A stretch of DNA of 64,000 bases from Acetoanaerobium noterae (GCF_900168025.1 NZ_FUYN01000002.1:23862-87861); one strand, 5' to 3'; positions 46,373 to 56,424 are shown, counted from the stretch's first letter. The notes: generated by a model from the letters alone, not told the origin. Program-made: numbers and translations.

Positions 46373-47404
46373 ATGCTTACTCCAAAGGAAAGACTAGAAA
46401 AGGTTCTAAATCATCAAGAAGTGGATAGACCTCCTTGCATATGTCCAGGTGGAATGATGAACATGGTGACAGAGGAACTTATTAAGCTATGCGAAATAAG
46501 TTTTCCAGATGCTCACCAAAATCCTCAGCAGATGGCTGATTTATCTGAGGCTGTGTATAAAGAAGGTTGTTTTGAAAACTATGGAGTTCCATTTTGTATG
46601 ACTGTTGAAGCAGAGGAATTTGGAGCAGACATTGATATGGGGAGCAATATCTATGAGCCTCATGTAATAAATTACAACATAAGCTCTGTATCTGAGTGGG
46701 AAAAACTTGAGGCTATAGATTTTTCTAAAGGAAGATCAAGCACAGTAATAGACGCCATAAAAATTCTCAAAGCCAAAAATACAGAGGTTCCTATAATAGG
46801 AAATATCACAGGGCCTATAAGCACTGCCAGTTCTATTATGGAGCCTGTAGTTTTTTATAAGGAGCTTAGAAAGAATAACGAAAAAGCTCATGAGTACATG
46901 ACCTTTATTACAAAGCAAATTACAGAGTTTGCTATAAAGCAGATAGAAGCAGGAGCAGACATCATAGCTATATCTGACCCGAGTGGTACAGGGGAGATAC
47001 TAGGACCAAAGCTGTTTGATGAATTTGCAGTAAAATACATAAATCAAATAATAGCTGAAGTTAAAAGGCTAGGCAAAAGAAGCATAGTGCATATCTGTGG
47101 ACAAATGAAGAACGTATATAAAGAAGTAAACAAGATAGAAAGTGATGTACTTAGCTTTGATTCTATAGTGAGTATTTCTGAAGCCAAGAAAAACCTAGGA
47201 AATAGACTTATTATGGGAAATGTAAGTACATATACAATCGAGTTTGGGGAGATGCAAAAAATTGCAGATATGACAAAAAAATGCGTGCTTGATGGTTCTG
47301 ATATCATTTCGCCAGCATGTGGACTTGGTATGAAGTCCTCGCTGAAAAATGTAAGGTCCATGCTGAGCGCACTGACAGAAGGAGATGCAAAAAATAATGC
47401 CTAA
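46373..47404 (+). CDS. UroD/MtaA-family corrinoid methyltransferase (2)
   Basis: This 343-residue member has the zinc motif IVHICGQMK (His-x-Cys) and a late Cys in SPACGLGMKS. Its N-terminus (LTPKERLEKVLNHQEVDRPPCICPGGMMN) and the acidic midpart differ from paralogues 1 and 3 and resemble instead the short divergent member at 43703. The set thus falls into two pairs. AAGGAGATTTAT precedes the ATG. The gene overlaps the reactivase start by eight bases. The substrate or acceptor is unknown. Confidence 0.87.
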   Translation: MLTPKERLEKVLNHQEVDRPPCICPGGMMNMVTEELIKLCEISFPDAHQNPQQMADLSEAVYKEGCFENYGVPFCMTVEAEEFGADIDMGSNIYEPHVINYNISSVSEWEKLEAIDFSKGRSSTVIDAIKILKAKNTEVPIIGNITGPISTASSIMEPVVFYKELRKNNEKAHEYMTFITKQITEFAIKQIEAGADIIAISDPSGTGEILGPKLFDEFAVKYINQIIAEVKRLGKRSIVHICGQMKNVYKEVNKIESDVLSFDSIVSISEAKKNLGNRLIMGNVSTYTIEFGEMQKIADMTKKCVLDGSDIISPACGLGMKSSLKNVRSMLSALTEGDAKNNA

Positions 47405-49184
47405 GATTTTTGTAAAAGGAAGCAGTAAGGCTATTGAGTATTTGCCTGGTCAAAATTTGCTTCAAATTCTTCATGACAACGATATATTTATAGAGAACCC
47501 TTGCAATGGCAAGGGCTCTTGCGGAAAATGCAAAGTAAAAATAACAGAAGGAAGTCTAGGCGAAATACCTGAAGCAGAGAAAAAATTTCTAAGTGAAAGT
47601 GAAATTAAAGAAGGAGTGAGGCTTTCGTGCCTTATTCATCCAGAAAGTAATTTAGTAATAGAAACTCTTCATAAGGAAAGAGAACATAAAATTTTAACTA
47701 CAGGATATATGCCAAAATTTAATTTAAGTCCTTCTATATCTAAGAAATTATTTGAGATAGAAAAGCCTTCTCTTGAAAATCAAATTTCTTTTGAAGATGC
47801 AATTTTAAAGAGCCTCTCACTAGATGAGGTGGATTTTGATGTTTTAAAAATGATAGAGCCATTTGATGGAGTTGCGACAGCTGTATTTGACAAGGATAAG
47901 GTTATTGCAATTGAAAAAGGCAATACAACAGATAATATTTATGGACTTGCTATAGATATCGGAACTACAACCGTAGCGGCTGACCTTGTGGACATGAACA
48001 GTGGCAAGGCTATCTTGTCTAGCTCAGATATTAATCCTCAGAAAAAATTTGGACTCGATGTTCTTACTAGAATCACCTACGCTCTAGAAAATGAAGAGCA
48101 GGCAGTTAAAAATCTTCAACATGAAATAGTAAACTTAATAAATAAAATGACTTTTGAAATGTGCATGAGTGCAAATATAAGCAAAGAGCATATATATGAG
48201 GTTTCAGTAGCTGCAAATACTACTATGCTTCATTTTTTACTTGGAATAAAATCTAATTCAATTGGAAAATCTCCTTATGCACCTGTATTTGTAAAATCAA
48301 AATACATAAAAGCTTCTAGCATAGGGATAAACATAAATAGTAATGGCAAGCTATACTGTCTGCCTGGAGTATCTTCTTATATAGGCTCTGACATAGTAGC
48401 GGGAGCTTTTGTTGCAAAGCTTCATGACAGCAAAGACAATATTTTATTTATTGATATAGGCACCAATGGCGAGATTGTACTTGCGAGCAATGGTAGGCTT
48501 CTTTCTTGCTCCTGCGCGGCAGGGCCAGCACTTGAAGGAATGAATATCAGCTGTGGCATGAGAGCGGCAACTGGAGCTATAGAGGATATGGTAATAGATA
48601 AAGAGCAAGTCAGACTCTCAGTTATAGGAGAGCAGCAGCCAATAGGTATATGTGGTAGTGGGATATTAGCAGCATTAAGAGAATTATTAAAAACAGGAAT
48701 AGTAAAAAAAGACGGAAGCTTTATAAAAAAAGAAAAATTAGCAGAGGATGACTATAGACAAAAATACATCAGGCTAAATGGTAAAAAAAGAGAGTTTATG
48801 ATAGAAGATAAAGCCCAGGCTCTCTATATAACTCAGTCAGATATAAGGCAGATACAGCTTGCAAAGGGCGCTATACTTTCTGGTTTTTATGCTCTCCTAA
48901 ATAAATCGGGTATTTCCATAAATGAACTAGATAAGGTCGTAATTGCTGGGCAATTTGGCTCTCATCTATCAGTGGATAGCTTAACAGGTACAGGAATACT
49001 TCCAAAAGAAGTAGAAAGCAAAATAACCTATGTAGGAAACTCGTCAAAAACTGGCGCATATATGGCGCTTATGTCAGATGACATCAAAAAAGACCTTGAA
49101 AAAATAGCAAAAACTATAGACTATATGGAGCTAGGAGCATCTGATGGATATGAGAGACTATTTGCTGATTGCCTATTATTTTAA
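47397..49184 (+). CDS. RACo-type corrinoid activation protein (2Fe-2S plus ASKHA domain)
   Basis: This 595-residue protein would reduce inactive Co(II) corrinoid back to Co(I) using ATP. An N-terminal plant-type 2Fe-2S domain has Cys36, Cys42, Cys45 and Cys78 (CNGKGSCGKC and LSCLIHP). After a linker, the ASKHA ATPase part follows (GLAIDIGTTTVAADLVD, then FIDIGTNGEIVLAS and CAAGPALEGMNISCGM). This layout matches RamA-independent reactivators such as RACo. ATG 47397 (overlapping the previous stop) is preferred; ATG 47385 touches the ribosome site. It should maintain the carrier encoded at 45703. Confidence 0.92.
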   Translation: MPKIFVKGSSKAIEYLPGQNLLQILHDNDIFIENPCNGKGSCGKCKVKITEGSLGEIPEAEKKFLSESEIKEGVRLSCLIHPESNLVIETLHKEREHKILTTGYMPKFNLSPSISKKLFEIEKPSLENQISFEDAILKSLSLDEVDFDVLKMIEPFDGVATAVFDKDKVIAIEKGNTTDNIYGLAIDIGTTTVAADLVDMNSGKAILSSSDINPQKKFGLDVLTRITYALENEEQAVKNLQHEIVNLINKMTFEMCMSANISKEHIYEVSVAANTTMLHFLLGIKSNSIGKSPYAPVFVKSKYIKASSIGININSNGKLYCLPGVSSYIGSDIVAGAFVAKLHDSKDNILFIDIGTNGEIVLASNGRLLSCSCAAGPALEGMNISCGMRAATGAIEDMVIDKEQVRLSVIGEQQPIGICGSGILAALRELLKTGIVKKDGSFIKKEKLAEDDYRQKYIRLNGKKREFMIEDKAQALYITQSDIRQIQLAKGAILSGFYALLNKSGISINELDKVVIAGQFGSHLSVDSLTGTGILPKEVESKITYVGNSSKTGAYMALMSDDIKKDLEKIAKTIDYMELGASDGYERLFADCLLF

Positions 49185-49209
49185 CTTTTAGAGAAAGTAG
49201 GGGGCTATT

Positions 49210-50262
49210 ATGATTGCTATACCAAAGGATGAAATGACACCAAAAGAAAGGATGGATGCATTTGGTAGGGGAGAAGAAATAGATAGAGTGCCATGCTGTC
49301 CTTTTACTGGAGAGTCTTATGCCACTTATTTTGGTTACTCTCTAGATGACTATAACCACAGCACTGAAATAATAGTAGATACTATAATAAGAACCTTTCA
49401 AATGTTTCGTGCTGACAATTGCAGTATAGGGCCTGGACTTCAAGGAATCCCTGAAGCTATGGGAGCAAGGCTTCACTTTTCGAAAAATGATATACCCCAA
49501 ATAGCTGCTCCTGCTATATCAAGCTATGAAGAAATCTCTAAGCTAAATCCTATTAATCCATATAAGGATGGAAGGCTAAAGCTATATCTTGAAGCTTTAA
49601 AAATAGTTCAAGATAAGCTAGGTAATGAGGTAAACATAGGAAATACAGTGGGTGGGCCATTTACTACGACAGCGTTTTTAATAGGCACAGAAAAATTCTT
49701 AAGAGATTTAAGAAGAAATCCAGATAAAATCAAAGAAATACTTGAAATAGCTACACTAAGTACACTTAATGTCATGGATGCAATTATGGATTTAGGAATT
49801 ACTCCAGGGATAGCTGATCCTATTGCTTCAAGTACTCTTATAAATAAAAGTGTATACAAGGAGTTCGTTTTTCCAACCATCAAGACTTGCCAAGACCATA
49901 TAAGAAAGAGAATGGGAGGCACTGGCATAATGCATATTTGCGGAAAAACAAAGCCTGTATGGGAAGAAATAGTAAGTACAGGAATAGCTGGATTTAGTCT
50001 CGATAATATAGAAGACATAGGCGAGTTCAGGCAGGGTTATGAAGACAAAGTTCTAGTCATAGGAAATGTAGATCCAGTTGGAGTAATTTTAAATGGAACG
50101 AAAGAAGATATCTATGAAGCTGTAAGAGTATGCTGCGAAAAAGGAATGGGCAGCAAAAACGGTTACATCTTGGCTTCAGGCTGTGATATTCCAATAGGAA
50201 CTCCGCCTGAAAAAATCATGCACTTTATAGACGCAGCTAGAGTATATGGAAGAATGAAGTAA
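49210..50262 (+). CDS. UroD/MtaA-family corrinoid methyltransferase (3)
   Basis: This 350-residue paralogue of the protein at 44597 has the zinc motif MHICGKTKP and the late Cys ASGCDIPIGTPPEKI. Shared stretches include MTPKERMDAF, GGPFTTTAFL, DPIASSTLI and NVDPVGVIL. AGTAGGGGGC precedes the ATG. It is the last gene of the operon, directly before a strong terminator. Paired with paralogue 1, it could split the two half reactions (donor demethylation and acceptor methylation) or widen substrate range; both are inference. Confidence 0.88.
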   Translation: MIAIPKDEMTPKERMDAFGRGEEIDRVPCCPFTGESYATYFGYSLDDYNHSTEIIVDTIIRTFQMFRADNCSIGPGLQGIPEAMGARLHFSKNDIPQIAAPAISSYEEISKLNPINPYKDGRLKLYLEALKIVQDKLGNEVNIGNTVGGPFTTTAFLIGTEKFLRDLRRNPDKIKEILEIATLSTLNVMDAIMDLGITPGIADPIASSTLINKSVYKEFVFPTIKTCQDHIRKRMGGTGIMHICGKTKPVWEEIVSTGIAGFSLDNIEDIGEFRQGYEDKVLVIGNVDPVGVILNGTKEDIYEAVRVCCEKGMGSKNGYILASGCDIPIGTPPEKIMHFIDAARVYGRMK

Positions 50263-50271
50263 AAAAAGCCT

Positions 50272-50319
50272 AAAATCCACTTAATAGGAGGAGAATTATC
50301 TCTATTAAGTGGATTTTTA
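50272..50319 (+). terminator. Terminator of the methyltransferase operon
   Basis: A 16-base perfect stem (AAAATCCACTTAATAG with its complement) with a loop of 14 bases is followed by T-rich sequence. Confidence 0.88.
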
Positions 50320-50493
50320 TTGTGGATATTTTTTTAATTTAAATATATGATTTGGTATCACTAGTTTGATATTTTTAAATAAAAATAGTAGAATTAGTTG
50401 CTATAGGTGATTTGAATGAAATGTGATAAAATATTTTGTATGTATGAATTTTATAAATAAAAACAGAAAACTTAAATAAAGGAGAGTTAATAT

Positions 50494-50652
50494 ATGTCAA
50501 ATACAAACATAGAACAAATGAAAAAATTAATTGAAGAAAAAAAGAAAAAAAGTACACAACAAGGAAAGGCTGGTAGTACAACTAGTAAAACGAATTCAGG
50601 TCCGAGTAAAGGATTTAAAAGTATGAAAAGAGCAGGTTCTCTTAATAAATAA
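50494..50652 (+). CDS. Small basic hypothetical protein
   Basis: A 52-residue ORF starts with MSNTNIEQMKKLIEEKKKK and ends in Gly/Ser/Lys-rich, low-complexity sequence. AAAGGAGAG lies at proper distance from the ATG. A short helix followed by a disordered basic tail is the likely structure, as in small nucleic-acid- or ribosome-associated proteins, but I do not recognise it. It lies 32 bases before the ABC exporter gene and may be co-transcribed with it. Confidence 0.65.
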   Translation: MSNTNIEQMKKLIEEKKKKSTQQGKAGSTTSKTNSGPSKGFKSMKRAGSLNK

Positions 50653-50684
50653 AACTTATTTGGACTTTATTAAGGAGGGAAAAT

Positions 50685-52499
50685 ATGGCGGAAAATGTAC
50701 AAAATAGAAAACACAGCACATGGGAATTGTTTAAGCGCTTTGTCCCATATTTTTCTAAGTATAAAACTACACTTTACTTAGATTTATTCTTTGCTTCTCT
50801 TACAACACTTTGCGAGCTTGCACTTCCGCTTATCCTTAGAAAGATAGCAACTGTCGGAATGGAAGATGCGGCTCTTCTTACTAAAGAGCTGATATGGCAG
50901 ATGGCAGGAATTTATTTCGTACTTAGAATTATAGATGTGCTTGGCAATTACTATATGTCAAGTGTGGGGCATATCATGGGTGCAAAGATAGAAACTGATA
51001 TGAGAAGGGATGCCTTTTCTCATCTTCAAAATCTATCTGATTCTTTTTACAACAACACAAAAGTCGGTCAGATTATGGCTAGAATAACGAGCGATTTATT
51101 TGACGTAACTGAGTTTGCTCATCACTGTCCTGAGGAATTTTTTATAGGTGGACTAAAGCTAGTAATTTCATTTGCTGTTTTAGCAAAAATAGATTTAGTG
51201 CTTACTATGGCAATATTTATATTCATACCTATAATGCTAGTGAGTGTTACGAAGTTTAACAGGCTGATGAGGTCAGCTTTTAAAAGCCAGAGAAACCACA
51301 TAGGAGATTTAAATGCAGGGATAGAGGATGCTCTACTAGGAATGAGAGTGGTTCGTTCGTTTGCAAATGAAGAAATAGAAAAAGAGAAGTTTGAAAGAGA
51401 CAACCAAAAGTTTTTAGGAATTAAAAAACAGGCATATAAATATCTTGCAGGCTTTCATAGTATGACTAGAATTTTTGACGGTATCATGTACCTTATGGTT
51501 ATACTTCTTGGAGGATTTTTCATATTAAATGGAAGAATAAACGCAGCGGATTTACTTGCCTACATCATGTATGTCACCACTCTTCTTGCAACTGTTAGAA
51601 GAATAGTTGAGTTTATGGAGCAGTTCCAAAGAGGAATGACAGGCATTGAGCGTTTTATTGAGATTATGGATACAGATGTGGATATAAAAGACGAGCCTGA
51701 TGCAGTAGAGCTAAAGCATGTAGATGGCAAAATTACATTTGACAATGTGAGCTTTGAATACCCAGATGACCACAATAAAGTACTTTCAAAGCTTTCCTTT
51801 GTAGTGGAGCCTGGAGAAAACATAGCTCTAGTTGGCCCATCTGGTGGAGGAAAAACCACGCTTTGTAATCTTATTCCTAGATTTTATGATGTAACTGAGG
51901 GAAATATCTCTATAGATGATAGCAATATTAAGAACTTCACGCTAAACAGCCTTCGTTCCAAGATAGGAATGGTTCAGCAGGATGTGTATTTATTTTCAGG
52001 CAGTGTTTTTGAAAATATAGAGTACGGAAGACCAGGAGCTTCAAAAGCAGAAGTAGAGTATGCGGCAAAGCTAGCTGGAGCTTATGATTTTATCATGAAT
52101 CTGCACGATGGATTTGATACCTATGTAGGAGAGCGTGGAGTAAAGCTCTCTGGAGGACAAAAGCAAAGAATCAGTATAGCTAGGGTATTTTTAAAGAATC
52201 CGCCTATACTTATACTAGATGAGGCGACTTCAGCTCTTGATAACCAAAGTGAGAGAATCATCCAGCAGTCTCTAGTAGAGCTTTCTAAAGGAAGAACTAC
52301 CCTTACTATAGCTCATAGACTTTCTACTATAAGAGGGGCGCATAAGATACTAGTGCTTACTGAAGAGGGTATAAAGGAGCAAGGCTCACATAGCGAGCTA
52401 ATGGCTCTAAAGGGAATGTACTACGATTTATATACTCAAGGAAATCAAGAAGAAGATACACTTCCAGAGGATATAGATGCTAAAAAGAAACCTGAGTAA
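50685..52499 (+). CDS. ABC exporter, fused membrane and ATPase domains
   Basis: This is a half-transporter of 604 residues that should work as a dimer. The first 320 residues hold six membrane helices of the type IV exporter fold. The ATPase follows with Walker A GPSGGGKTT (about residue 388), the aromatic A-loop Tyr just before it, signature LSGGQKQRISIARVF, Walker B PILILDEATSALD and the switch His in AHRLST. AAGGAGGGAAAAT precedes the ATG. The general type exports lipids, peptides or drugs; there is no partner exporter gene next to it, so a homodimer is likely. Confidence 0.9.
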   Translation: MAENVQNRKHSTWELFKRFVPYFSKYKTTLYLDLFFASLTTLCELALPLILRKIATVGMEDAALLTKELIWQMAGIYFVLRIIDVLGNYYMSSVGHIMGAKIETDMRRDAFSHLQNLSDSFYNNTKVGQIMARITSDLFDVTEFAHHCPEEFFIGGLKLVISFAVLAKIDLVLTMAIFIFIPIMLVSVTKFNRLMRSAFKSQRNHIGDLNAGIEDALLGMRVVRSFANEEIEKEKFERDNQKFLGIKKQAYKYLAGFHSMTRIFDGIMYLMVILLGGFFILNGRINAADLLAYIMYVTTLLATVRRIVEFMEQFQRGMTGIERFIEIMDTDVDIKDEPDAVELKHVDGKITFDNVSFEYPDDHNKVLSKLSFVVEPGENIALVGPSGGGKTTLCNLIPRFYDVTEGNISIDDSNIKNFTLNSLRSKIGMVQQDVYLFSGSVFENIEYGRPGASKAEVEYAAKLAGAYDFIMNLHDGFDTYVGERGVKLSGGQKQRISIARVFLKNPPILILDEATSALDNQSERIIQQSLVELSKGRTTLTIAHRLSTIRGAHKILVLTEEGIKEQGSHSELMALKGMYYDLYTQGNQEEDTLPEDIDAKKKPE

Positions 52500-52503
52500 A
52501 TTA

Positions 52504-52542
52504 AAAAGCCTGATTTCAGCGAAATGTTGAAATCAGGCTTTA
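52504..52542. terminator. Hairpin between convergent genes
   Basis: AAAGCCTGATTTCA pairs with TGAAATCAGGCTTT around a nine-base loop. T runs on both flanks are short, so efficiency is uncertain. Confidence 0.68.
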
Positions 52543-52604
52543 ATACTAAATAAAATAAATACTATTAAACTCAATTGTAAGCTGCAAAGATTTAATGAGA
52601 AATT

Positions 52605-54401
52605 TTAGAGCTTGTAGGTTGAAATATATCCCTTGAACTCGTTTGTAAGTTTTTGGAAGTCGTTTATTCCTTCAGTAAGCTTTAGAATTTCTTCTGAGTA
52701 GCTAGTTACATTTGAGCTTACTTCCTCTGTAGATGCAGAGTTTTCCTCAGCTATAGCTGCTAGGGATTCTATGTTTGTAAACATAGAAGTGATTTTTTCT
52801 GATTGACTCTCTAGCTCTACTGCTGTTACTAGCATTTTCTCAGCTACAGTTTCTATCTTGCCGTTGGCAGATTCTGTTTTTTCTATAGCTTGTTTTATAG
52901 AAGTGCTTTCTGAATTTATTACATCGTACTGATCTGTTATACTACTTACCATATTGTCCATTTCAGACAAGAAGCCATATACGTTTTCTTTGATGTTATC
53001 AGCGGCAGTTTCTGACTGCTCAGCAAGCTTTCTAACTTCCTCAGCAACAACTGAGAAGCCTCTTCCCATTTCTCCTGCTCTTGCAGCCTCGATAGAAGCG
53101 TTAAGTGCTAGCAGATTAGTTTGGTAAGATATGCTTGATACAAATGAAGCTATTTCTTCTATTTCTTTTCCTTTGTTTTTTAAATTGATACTTTCATTTC
53201 TCACGTTTTCAAACTTCTCTAGAATATTTCCAAGGCTAACTACTGTGTTATCAAGAGCCTTGAATGAATCCTTGATATTGGTAAGAGCGTCCTCTAGCTC
53301 GGTTTTGTTTTTGTTTTCCTGCTCAGATATATTTTTGATGCTCTCTACATTGTCCTGAAGCATGCTCACACCGTGCTCTGTTTCCTCAGCCTGAGTAGTT
53401 GCAGAGTAAGCAAGCTGCTCTACTACATCTGCTATATCCTTGCTAGTAGTGTCCATTTTCTTAGAAATCCCACTTAAGGTATCGCTAAAGCCTTGCATTT
53501 CTTCAGTCATACTGTTAAATCCTATAAAGTCCTCAGCTACTGATTCCTTGTATTTATTAAGAGCGCTGTGGATTTCTTCGTACATATCTTTTCCTGTAGC
53601 TATCTCTGTTGTGATTACAAAGTTTTTAGCAGAAAGAGCATTTAGTTCATTTTTTATATCCTCAAGAGGAAGGCTCAGCATTTTAAAGCCTATAAATGCA
53701 AAAAGTGCAGTTACTATTGGAGTAATCACATAGCCATAGGCTACATCTTTGGTTAAAAATCCAGCTATTAGCCCTATAATTACTGCGAAAATAGAAACCT
53801 TTGCTCCTAAATCCCTTATAAAGCCTAGAGACATTAGCTTGTTGATTTGGTAAGTTTTTCTTTTTCTTACTTCATATGGAAAGGTAAGCTGAAGCTGCAT
53901 CTCTCCATCTTTTCTATATAGCTCTTTTACTTTTACGTCTTCGTTAAAGTGAGCTTTAGCCCCTATTATAAGTCCATGAAGATAGTTAAACATACCACGT
54001 TTAGAGCGGTATGTAAGCAGTACATCGTTTGTTCCTATTATCTCCATATCCAGTCCAGGAGGGTTAGAGCCTGAAATTCTTTTTCTAACTACTTGGTGGA
54101 CATCATTCATGGAGTTTAGAAATTGAAATAGGTTAGCTTTTTTGAAGAATGATGAGTAGCCTTCATAAAATGCTTTGATATTATCTCTTCCTATTTCTCT
54201 CCACAGGTCTTCTTCTTTTATTGAAAATTGCTTTGATATTTCGTTTGTAAATCTAAAAACCTTAGCATCCTCTATATCGTCTAGTGGTGATATGGCTTTG
54301 TTAGGATCCATTCCTGCCACTTTCATTTTTTCTTTTACGATATCTTCTGGATACATGCGACTAAGCGTTTTGACCCAAGTTCCTACAACAGTACCTTTCA
54401 A
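52605..54401 (-). CDS. H-NOX heme-domain methyl-accepting chemotaxis protein
   Basis: This is a gas-sensing chemoreceptor. Residues 1-185 are a heme-binding H-NOX domain: Trp9, Asn74, proximal His102, Pro115, Tyr131-x-Ser133-x-Arg135 and Tyr140, the same positions as in the O2-binding domain of Thermoanaerobacter Tar4. Two membrane helices (about 201-217 and 223-243) follow, then the signalling domain with tip [20 protein letters not shown] start at TTG 54401, eight bases after GGGGG, which gives the family N-terminus MKGTVVGTW; the upstream ATG lies before this site. It probably directs movement away from oxygen, or reads NO. Confidence 0.92.
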   Translation of the reverse strand: MKGTVVGTWVKTLSRMYPEDIVKEKMKVAGMDPNKAISPLDDIEDAKVFRFTNEISKQFSIKEEDLWREIGRDNIKAFYEGYSSFFKKANLFQFLNSMNDVHQVVRKRISGSNPPGLDMEIIGTNDVLLTYRSKRGMFNYLHGLIIGAKAHFNEDVKVKELYRKDGEMQLQLTFPYEVRKRKTYQINKLMSLGFIRDLGAKVSIFAVIIGLIAGFLTKDVAYGYVITPIVTALFAFIGFKMLSLPLEDIKNELNALSAKNFVITTEIATGKDMYEEIHSALNKYKESVAEDFIGFNSMTEEMQGFSDTLSGISKKMDTTSKDIADVVEQLAYSATTQAEETEHGVSMLQDNVESIKNISEQENKNKTELEDALTNIKDSFKALDNTVVSLGNILEKFENVRNESINLKNKGKEIEEIASFVSSISYQTNLLALNASIEAARAGEMGRGFSVVAEEVRKLAEQSETAADNIKENVYGFLSEMDNMVSSITDQYDVINSESTSIKQAIEKTESANGKIETVAEKMLVTAVELESQSEKITSMFTNIESLAAIAEENSASTEEVSSNVTSYSEEILKLTEGINDFQKLTNEFKGYISTYKL

Positions 54402-54591
54402 AATTATGCCCCCATTCAAATGATTACTATAACAACAAATTTATTTCAAAAAACAAATAATTTTTCTTTACACTATTACCCATAGAGGGCAAATTTAAAA
54501 CTACTTAACTTTAATTATACAATAAGTTTTTAGCTATGTAATTAGCTATATAGAGAATTTTAATGTGTATGTCATTATTTGAGAACTTTTC

Positions 54592-54620
54592 TTGTGTTAT
54601 GTAGTGCTAGTTGCTATAAT
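54592..54620 (+). promoter_or_regulatory. Sigma-A promoter of the ABC-F gene
   Basis: TTGTGT and TATAAT are spaced by 17 bases, 48 bases before the start codon. Confidence 0.6.
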
Positions 54621-54667
54621 TTACTGTGATAATTTAGATAAAAACTTTTAGAATTGAGGATAACAAA

Positions 54668-56404
54668 ATGATTCAAGTAAAAAAACTTTCCTTTGATTTT
54701 CCTGCAAAAGTATTGTATAAAGAGGTTTCATTCTCGTTGGAAATGGGACAACACTGCGCTTTTATAGGAAGCAATGGCTCGGGTAAATCGACTCTTGTTG
54801 ATATGATTATTAACCCAGATAAATATATGTATGACGGTAAGATAATTAAAGATGAAAGTTGCCGTATTGGTTATGCTAGTCAGTTTGCAGTGCGAGATAA
54901 AGAACAAGAGCAGACTGTATTTGAATATTTGAGCGAAAAATTCGTTAAAAATCAAAATGCTACAGTTGCTATATGTGAAGAAATGGCTGTAGCTGAGAAT
55001 GTAGAGCCTTTATTTGAAAAGTATCAAGCTCTACTCGATGAATTTGTGTCAATGGATGGAGATAATTATATTAGTAATATCCAAAAACAACTATATTTAG
55101 CGGGTATGCGTGAATTAGAGGAGACGAAGCTATCAGAACTCAGTGGTGGAGAGTATAAATTACTTCAAATTATGAAAGAAATGTTATTATCTCAAAATCT
55201 TCTTGTTTTGGACGAGCCAGATGTATTTCTTGATTTTGGAAACTTAAATAGACTTTGCAAGCTGATTAATGGGTATAAGGGCACATTATTAGCTATTACA
55301 CACAACAGATATTTGCTGAATCATTGTTTTAATAAGATTTTACATTTAGAGGACGGCGATATTCAAGAATATGATGGTAGTTATTCAGAATATCGTTGTT
55401 CTCAATTAAAGGAAAAGTTAAAACTTAAGCAACAAAGTATCGAAGAGCAAGAAGAAATTTATCGTACCGAGAAGATGGTCGATGCTCTTAGAATAAGAGC
55501 TACGATAGTGGCTAATCCTACACTTGGAAATGCTGTAAATGCGAAACAAACACAGCTTGACCGTTTACTTGCAAGACAAATTAAAGAACCATTTATTGAG
55601 CTTCGTGAACCACTTATTGAATTTAAGCCAGTGGAAGTAAAAGATGACTATACGGTTTTAAGCGTTACAGATTATAGCGTTTCATTTGATGATGTTTTGT
55701 TAGAAAATATTAGTTTTGAATTAAAATCAGGAGAGAAAGTAGCTATTGTTGGTCCAAACGGTACAGGAAAAACTACTTTGATAAAAGATATTTTAAAGAA
55801 CAATCATCCCTCAATTAAAATTGATGAGAATATAAATTATGCATGCTTATCACAATTAACAGATGAGAATATAGATGAAACAAAAACTGTGTTTGAAGTT
55901 ATGGAGAATTTAGGATTTGAGACAAAAGAGAGTATTAGCGGATATCTAGAGAAATTTTGTTTAGAAGGGGATGCCTTAAAGCAAAAGGTTGGACAGCTAT
56001 CTGGTGGAGAAAAGAATTTGCTCAAAATAGCCATGATTGCAAATACCAACGCAGAGCTTCTTATACTTGATGAACCTACTAGCCATCTCGATATTTATGT
56101 CCAAATGGCTGTGGAAAAAGCTATTTCTGAATATAAAGGAGCTGTACTAATGATTAGCCACGATTTTTATCTTATAGCTAATTGTGCAGACCATGTTTTA
56201 CTAGTAGAAGATAAGACGTTAAAGCGTATGCGTACAAGAACCTTTCGAAAGATGGTATATGATAAATATTTCAATAAAGAGTATTTAGAAGTAGATAAGA
56301 AAAAACAAGAGCTAGAAGCAAAAATTACATTAGCTTTTAAAATGGATGAGCTAATGAAAGTAGAAAAGCTATGCAATCAATTAGAAGAAATTAGTTCGAA
56401 TTAG
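54668..56404 (+). CDS. ABC-F family ATPase
   Basis: This is a soluble twin-ATPase protein of 578 residues without membrane helices. The first ATPase has Walker A GSNGSGKST (about residue 36), signature LSGGEYKLLQIM and LLVLDEPDVFLDF. The second has GPNGTGKTT (about 362), LSGGEKNLLKIAM and LLILDEPTSHLD. The connecting helical arm lies at about 245-315. Members act on the translating ribosome; some give antibiotic resistance by target protection. Sequence does not tell whether this is a resistance or a housekeeping type. GAGGATAACAAA precedes the ATG. A U32 peptidase gene follows after 20 bases. Confidence 0.9.
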   Translation: MIQVKKLSFDFPAKVLYKEVSFSLEMGQHCAFIGSNGSGKSTLVDMIINPDKYMYDGKIIKDESCRIGYASQFAVRDKEQEQTVFEYLSEKFVKNQNATVAICEEMAVAENVEPLFEKYQALLDEFVSMDGDNYISNIQKQLYLAGMRELEETKLSELSGGEYKLLQIMKEMLLSQNLLVLDEPDVFLDFGNLNRLCKLINGYKGTLLAITHNRYLLNHCFNKILHLEDGDIQEYDGSYSEYRCSQLKEKLKLKQQSIEEQEEIYRTEKMVDALRIRATIVANPTLGNAVNAKQTQLDRLLARQIKEPFIELREPLIEFKPVEVKDDYTVLSVTDYSVSFDDVLLENISFELKSGEKVAIVGPNGTGKTTLIKDILKNNHPSIKIDENINYACLSQLTDENIDETKTVFEVMENLGFETKESISGYLEKFCLEGDALKQKVGQLSGGEKNLLKIAMIANTNAELLILDEPTSHLDIYVQMAVEKAISEYKGAVLMISHDFYLIANCADHVLLVEDKTLKRMRTRTFRKMVYDKYFNKEYLEVDKKKQELEAKITLAFKMDELMKVEKLCNQLEEISSN

Positions 56405-56424
56405 AGAATAATATGGAGGGGAAA

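Noticed and set aside
43703..50262. UroD-family genes as heme/siroheme biosynthesis enzymes (hemE)
   Set aside because: Three carry the His-x-Cys/Cys zinc site of methyltransferases, all surround a corrinoid carrier, and no other tetrapyrrole genes are nearby.
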